From Rheinheimera sp. (GTDB taxonomy: Bacteria > Pseudomonadota > Gammaproteobacteria > Enterobacterales > Alteromonadaceae), in NCBI GenBank assembly GCA_003482455.1, contig DMYW01000063.1:1-55113 (forward strand): a stretch of DNA of 55,113 bases. The letters are read 5' to 3'. Of this stretch, positions 51,824-55,113 are shown one piece after another. The position numbers were made by a program, and so were the translations under genes. The stretch's first letter is position 1. Each line of letters opens with the position of its first letter. The notes under the pieces were generated by a model. The model did no database searches, had not been told where the DNA came from, and worked only from the letters and a program-made list of their open reading frames with translations.

Positions 51824-52402
51824 ATGATCCGTATTTCTGAAGCTGCCCAAGCACATTTCGTAAAACTGTTGGAAAAACAAGCTGCTGGAACCAATATCCG
51901 CGTATTCGTGGTCAATCCAGGTACTGTTTCTGCAGAATGCGGCGTGTCGTATTGCCCGGTCGATTCACTTGAATCAACCGATATGCGTTTACCATTTAAT
52001 GGCTTTGAAGCCATCATCGATGCCGAAAGTCAGCCATTTTTGGTCGATGCGGAAATCGATTTTGTGACGGATCAAATGGGCTCGCAATTGACGCTGAAAG
52101 CGCCAAACGCCAAAGTCCGCAAAGTGGCGAACAACGCGCCACTAAAAGAACGTGTACAATACGTGATCGATGCAGAAATCAACCCGCAATTGGCTAACCA
52201 TAACGGTCGCGTATCGGTTGTTGAATTAACTGACGACGGTGTTGCGATACTGCAATTTGGTGGTGGCTGTAACGGTTGTTCTCAAGTCGATTTGACGTTA
52301 AAAGAAGGCATCGAAAAAGAATTGTTGAATCGCTTCCCTGGTGAACTGAATAGCGTGCGTGACGTCACCGACCACCAACGTGGCGAGCATTCTTATTACT
52401 AA
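51824..52402 (+). CDS. nfuA: Fe-S cluster carrier NfuA
   Basis: A 192-residue NfuA. An A-type-like N-terminal domain (residues 1-95) is followed by the NifU-like domain with the cluster-binding Cys149 and Cys152 (GGGCNGCSQVDLTLKEGI). It receives a [4Fe-4S] cluster as a dimer and passes it to targets such as LipA, especially under iron or oxidative stress. AGGT lies about eight bases before the ATG. A terminator follows. Confidence 0.96.
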   Translation: MIRISEAAQAHFVKLLEKQAAGTNIRVFVVNPGTVSAECGVSYCPVDSLESTDMRLPFNGFEAIIDAESQPFLVDAEIDFVTDQMGSQLTLKAPNAKVRKVANNAPLKERVQYVIDAEINPQLANHNGRVSVVELTDDGVAILQFGGGCNGCSQVDLTLKEGIEKELLNRFPGELNSVRDVTDHQRGEHSYY

Positions 52403-52416
52403 AATATACTTACCAA

Positions 52417-52442
52417 GAAAAGCGGCTGCGGCCGCTTTTTTT
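52417..52442 (+). terminator. Intrinsic terminator after nfuA
   Basis: AAAGCGGC and GCCGCTTT pair around TGCG, with a further run of T's. Confidence 0.85.
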
Positions 52443-52465
52443 ATGACTGTTGTGGAGTCTTCACA

Positions 52466-53509
52466 GTGCGCAAACTCATCCGAAAACAGCTCCTAGCCGC
52501 CCTGATGGTAGCCATTTGCGGCGCTCCGGCATCCGCCGCAATCATCTTGCAATATCACCATGTCGCGACCAATACGCCAGCAAGCACTAGCGTCACGCCA
52601 GCTGAGTTTCGTCAACAGATGCAGTTGCTTCAGCAACAAGGTATGCAGGTGGTCAGCCTTGATCAAATCATCGAGCACCTGCAAAAACAACAAACGATGC
52701 CAGACAACTGGGTTGCCATTACCTTCGACGATGGCTTTGCCAATGTGTATGACAACGCGCGTCCGATCCTTAAAGAATTTGGCTATCCATATACGATGTT
52801 TTTAGGGCCTGCGTTAATTGACCGCCGCGAAGGGCCGGTGCTGACGTGGCAACAAATCAAAACCATGCACGCAGAGGGCGCCATTATCGCCAACCATAGC
52901 TCGTATCATCATCATTTAGCGGTGCCCGAGGCCGGTGAATCGTTGTCGCAGTGGCGCGAGCGGGTCAAACAAGACATTCTGCTGGCCCACCAGCAGTTAA
53001 AAGATCAATTGGGCGTCGAGCGCCGTTGGTTAGCTTACCCTTATGGTGATTTCAGTGCTGAACTGGAAACCTTGTTACAAGAACTCGACTTTATCGGCAT
53101 CGGTCAGCAGTCCGGTGCTGTCGGGCTTGGCGTGTCGCTGACACGAATTCCGCGGTATCCATCATCAAGTCAGTTCGCGCAAATGAAGCATTTTGCGCCC
53201 AAGTTAAAGACGCTGGCGCTACCGGTCACCGATTATAGCCATGCGGACCCAGTGACGACCCGCAACCCACCGACCTTGCGGTTGTCGGTCGATACCAGCG
53301 ACTTCAAAAAGACGTCGTTGAACTGTTTTTTTAACGGCCAACCGATCCCATTAAAATGGCTCGACGAACAGAGCTTTGAAATAACCGCTAGTGCGCCTCT
53401 GCAGTTGGCGCACAATCGGTACAACTGCACTGCGCCGAGCCAGTCGAAAAAAGGCTATTTTTATTGGTTTTCCCAGCCGTGGGTGTTTGTCAAAGAGTTG
53501 CCGAAATAG
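52466..53509 (+). CDS. Exported polysaccharide deacetylase family protein
   Basis: A 347-residue protein with a Sec signal (cleaved after ASA). The NodB-type carbohydrate esterase domain has motif 1 ITFDDGF, motif 2 NHSSYHHH, and later WLAYPYGDF. Such enzymes remove acetyl or related groups from peptidoglycan or exopolysaccharide using a metal. A C-terminal extension of about 90 residues (TLRLSVDTSDFKKTSLNCFF onward) looks like a small beta domain with two Cys. It starts with GTG at 52466, with GGAG nine bases upstream. Confidence 0.88.
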   Translation: MRKLIRKQLLAALMVAICGAPASAAIILQYHHVATNTPASTSVTPAEFRQQMQLLQQQGMQVVSLDQIIEHLQKQQTMPDNWVAITFDDGFANVYDNARPILKEFGYPYTMFLGPALIDRREGPVLTWQQIKTMHAEGAIIANHSSYHHHLAVPEAGESLSQWRERVKQDILLAHQQLKDQLGVERRWLAYPYGDFSAELETLLQELDFIGIGQQSGAVGLGVSLTRIPRYPSSSQFAQMKHFAPKLKTLALPVTDYSHADPVTTRNPPTLRLSVDTSDFKKTSLNCFFNGQPIPLKWLDEQSFEITASAPLQLAHNRYNCTAPSQSKKGYFYWFSQPWVFVKELPK

Positions 53510-53517
53510 CCGGATGG

Positions 53518-54159
53518 CTATTGCGTTACTTGCTGCATCAAGACGGCAAAGTCTGCGACGAGTTTCTCCCGACTGACCAATGGCGGCATGCCTGCCGCTG
53601 CTTTGTCTGGTTTAAAGCTTGCGATCAGGCGGCCCTGCGCATCAATCAGGGCAATAGACGCACTGTGATCAACACGATAATCATCAGACGTGTCATTGGC
53701 GATGGCGTACATTAAATCAATGTCTCTGACGAAGGGGTACAGCTGGTCGTGTGATGCCGTCATCGCCCGAATCGCTGGGTTGGCAAAGTATTCCATGTAG
53801 GAATGCAGTTGTGTCTGTGTATCCCGTTTGGGGTCTACCGATACAAACCAAATTTGCACAGGTTGTTTTCCTGCTAGTTTTTGCAGCTCTGGATATGCAC
53901 CCGACAACATAGCCATGGTCATAGGACAGATATCAGGGCAGGACGTATAACCGACAAACACGAATGTCCATTGATGGTACAACTGCTGCACATCGACAGG
54001 TTTGTTTTCAGCGTCCATCAGTTGAAATGCTTTGACGACCCGAGGTTCAGGCAAACGATAAGCCGTCTGCAATTGCTGTTGCTGCTGTAGCAACTGATAG
54101 GTAAAACCTAGTACTACGACCGCCAGCAACGCTACCACACCCAACCAAAATTTTTGCAT
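53518..54159 (-). CDS. SCO1/SenC family copper/redox protein
   Basis: A 213-residue protein with an N-terminal membrane anchor (LGVVALLAVVVLGFTYQLL) and a thioredoxin-like domain facing the periplasm. The copper ligands are Cys74 and Cys78 (CPDIC) and His165 (VDHSASI). SCO proteins deliver copper to, or reduce, cytochrome oxidase subunit II, or act as thiol reductases. No oxidase gene is in the window. GGAG lies six bases before the ATG at 54159. It is convergent with the deacetylase, with 8 bp between the stops. Confidence 0.92.
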   Translation of the reverse strand: MQKFWLGVVALLAVVVLGFTYQLLQQQQQLQTAYRLPEPRVVKAFQLMDAENKPVDVQQLYHQWTFVFVGYTSCPDICPMTMAMLSGAYPELQKLAGKQPVQIWFVSVDPKRDTQTQLHSYMEYFANPAIRAMTASHDQLYPFVRDIDLMYAIANDTSDDYRVDHSASIALIDAQGRLIASFKPDKAAAGMPPLVSREKLVADFAVLMQQVTQ

Positions 54160-54253
54160 AGCCCACTCCATCTTATAGCCCGCTCTAGCATAACAAATTC
54201 ACCTGTCAGCTAGCGCGGACAAATTGCCGCAGTTTGATGAGGTTCTGACCTAA

Positions 54254-54286
54254 AACAAAAAAGGAGCTGTTGCTCCTTTTTGTTTG
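54254..54286. terminator. Intrinsic terminator, best read in the lexA direction
   Basis: AAGGAGC and GCTCCTT pair around TGTT, flanked by an A run and a T run. On the minus strand it has a good U tract about 150 bp after lexA. The 145 bp between it and lexA show no gene. Confidence 0.8.
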
Positions 54287-54431
54287 AATCTGCTGTTGCA
54301 ACTCCGTTGCTGTACGCACTGGCTACAAAGATCGCCGATCATGCTGCCTCAGCATTCGACTTGCACGCGGCGCCTACAAGATCACACCTGTGAATACGCA
54401 AAGCGACAGCTTCGGGGTCGCCGACAACGAT

Positions 54432-55064
54432 TTACCACGTCTGATTGCGGATCACACCCACCGCTAAACCTTCAATCGCGAAGTACTGTTGGCTCAAATC
54501 GACTTTAATCACATTAAAGTCGCCATTTTCAGGGTGCAGGTACACAAATTGACCTTCCCGGCGAAACCGTTTCACGGTGACTTCTTCATCGACACGAGCC
54601 ACGATAACTTCGCCTTGGCGAGCTTCGGTGGTTTTGTGCACAGCCAATAAATCACCGTCCATAATGCCGATATCTTTCATACTCATGCCTTTGACTTTTA
54701 ACAAGAAATCAGCACTTGGATGAAACAGATTTGGATCGAGTGAATAGTATTGTTCAATATGTTGGGTTGCCAAAATGGGCTGGCCAGCAGCGACTCGACC
54801 AATCAGCGGTAACCCGGTAATTTCCGGTTCATTGGCGGCGACCTCTTCGTCATCTTCAATTAAGCGAATGCCGCGAGAAGTGCCCGGCAGCATTTCAATG
54901 AAGCCTTTTTTGGCGAGCGCTTTTAGATGTTCTTCGGCAGCATTTGCGGATTTGAAGCCTAACTGCTTCGAAATTTCAGCACGCGTCGGTGGCATGCCAG
55001 TTTCCGCTTGGTAGGTTTTAACCAATTGTAATATTTCGGCTTGTCTTGGTGTTAATGGACGCAT
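54432..55064 (-). CDS. lexA: SOS repressor LexA
   Basis: A 210-residue LexA. The winged-helix DNA-binding domain (TPRQAEILQLVKTYQAETGM onward) is followed by the self-cleaving domain: cleavage site Ala93-Gly94, catalytic Ser128 (KGMSMKD) and Lys165 (TVKRF). All three are offset by nine residues from the E. coli positions because of a longer linker. RecA-stimulated autocleavage relieves repression of the SOS regulon. Two LexA boxes lie directly upstream, so the gene is autoregulated. Confidence 0.97.
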   Translation of the reverse strand: MRPLTPRQAEILQLVKTYQAETGMPPTRAEISKQLGFKSANAAEEHLKALAKKGFIEMLPGTSRGIRLIEDDEEVAANEPEITGLPLIGRVAAGQPILATQHIEQYYSLDPNLFHPSADFLLKVKGMSMKDIGIMDGDLLAVHKTTEARQGEVIVARVDEEVTVKRFRREGQFVYLHPENGDFNVIKVDLSQQYFAIEGLAVGVIRNQTW

Positions 55065-55068
55065 GATG

Positions 55069-55084
55069 CTGAATGCCTATACAG
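55069..55084 (-). promoter_or_regulatory. LexA (SOS) box 1
   Basis: On the minus strand CTGTATAGGCATTCAG, matching CTG-N10-CAG, about 5 bp before the lexA start codon. Confidence 0.85.
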
Positions 55085-55090
55085 TGAATA

Positions 55091-55106
55091 CTGGGAGTAT
55101 ATACAG
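55091..55106 (-). promoter_or_regulatory. LexA (SOS) box 2
   Basis: On the minus strand CTGTATATACTCCCAG, close to the CTGTATATATATACAG consensus. Its centre is 22 bp from box 1, about two helical turns. TATACT inside it may also be the lexA -10. Confidence 0.9.
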
Positions 55107-55113
55107 TGATTTT

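Overview
The window reads as a chromosomal segment of a Gram-negative gammaproteobacterium, probably Alteromonadales or a close relative (Rheinheimera, Alishewanella or Shewanella-like). This is inferred from gene order and protein character. Almost every gene is a conserved core gene, and many keep Escherichia coli or Shewanella neighbourhoods: fkpA-slyX-yheV-yheS-yheT-yheU; cysQ-nudE-yrfG; hslR-hslO-pckA-envZ-ompR-greB-tex (yhgF); bioH-gntX-nfuA; then lexA at the right edge. I see no tRNA, rRNA, CRISPR array, insertion sequence, integrase or prophage gene, so this is mostly ordinary chromosome with a few lineage-specific insertions.

Layout. 1-1.8 kb: pmbA and an ACT-domain gene. 1.9-7.6 kb: a small lipoprotein, a chemoreceptor and a large SWIM/SNF2 ATPase, all on the minus strand. 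7.8-9.9 kb: an exported amidohydrolase. 10-12.1 kb: fkpA on the minus strand, divergent from a WD40 lipoprotein gene coupled to slyX. 12.2-13.8 kb: a porin plus a miniature phosphate-binding-like protein. 13.9-21.2 kb: yheV, yheS, a TIGR02444-like gene, a DUF3149 membrane peptide, a GMC oxidoreductase with a Tat-exported small subunit on the minus strand, then yheT and yheU. 21.2-23.5 kb: cysQ and nudE on the minus strand, divergent from yrfG.

23.6-35.1 kb holds a complete type II secretion operon, gspC through gspN, on the minus strand. Most of its genes overlap at the stop and start codons. It is divergent from hslR-hslO (35.3-36.6 kb). Next, at 36.9-40.9 kb, is a very large secreted subtilisin-type protease that ends in a GlyGly-CTERM anchor, a plausible client of the secretion system next door. 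The conserved block then resumes: pckA (plus), ompR-envZ (minus), two small exported proteins, greB (minus) and tex (plus). 48.9-50.1 kb has a two-gene unit: an HExxH putative metalloprotease of the SprA-related type and a tiny flagellar rod/hook-like protein. The right end has bioH (minus) divergent from gntX, nfuA and a polysaccharide deacetylase; an SCO1/SenC gene (minus); and lexA (minus) with two SOS boxes.

Together the genes cover proteolysis, envelope protein folding and secretion, redox and heat-shock chaperoning, osmosensing, gluconeogenesis, sulfur and nucleotide housekeeping, Fe-S biogenesis, biotin synthesis and SOS control. The parts that merit a second look are the HExxH/flagellar-like pair, the porin/mini-binding-protein pair, the GlyGly-CTERM protease beside the secretion operon, the GMC/Tat pair with no visible cytochrome partner, the fused N-terminal domain on the amidohydrolase, and the repeat-bearing TIGR02444-like gene whose start is doubtful.
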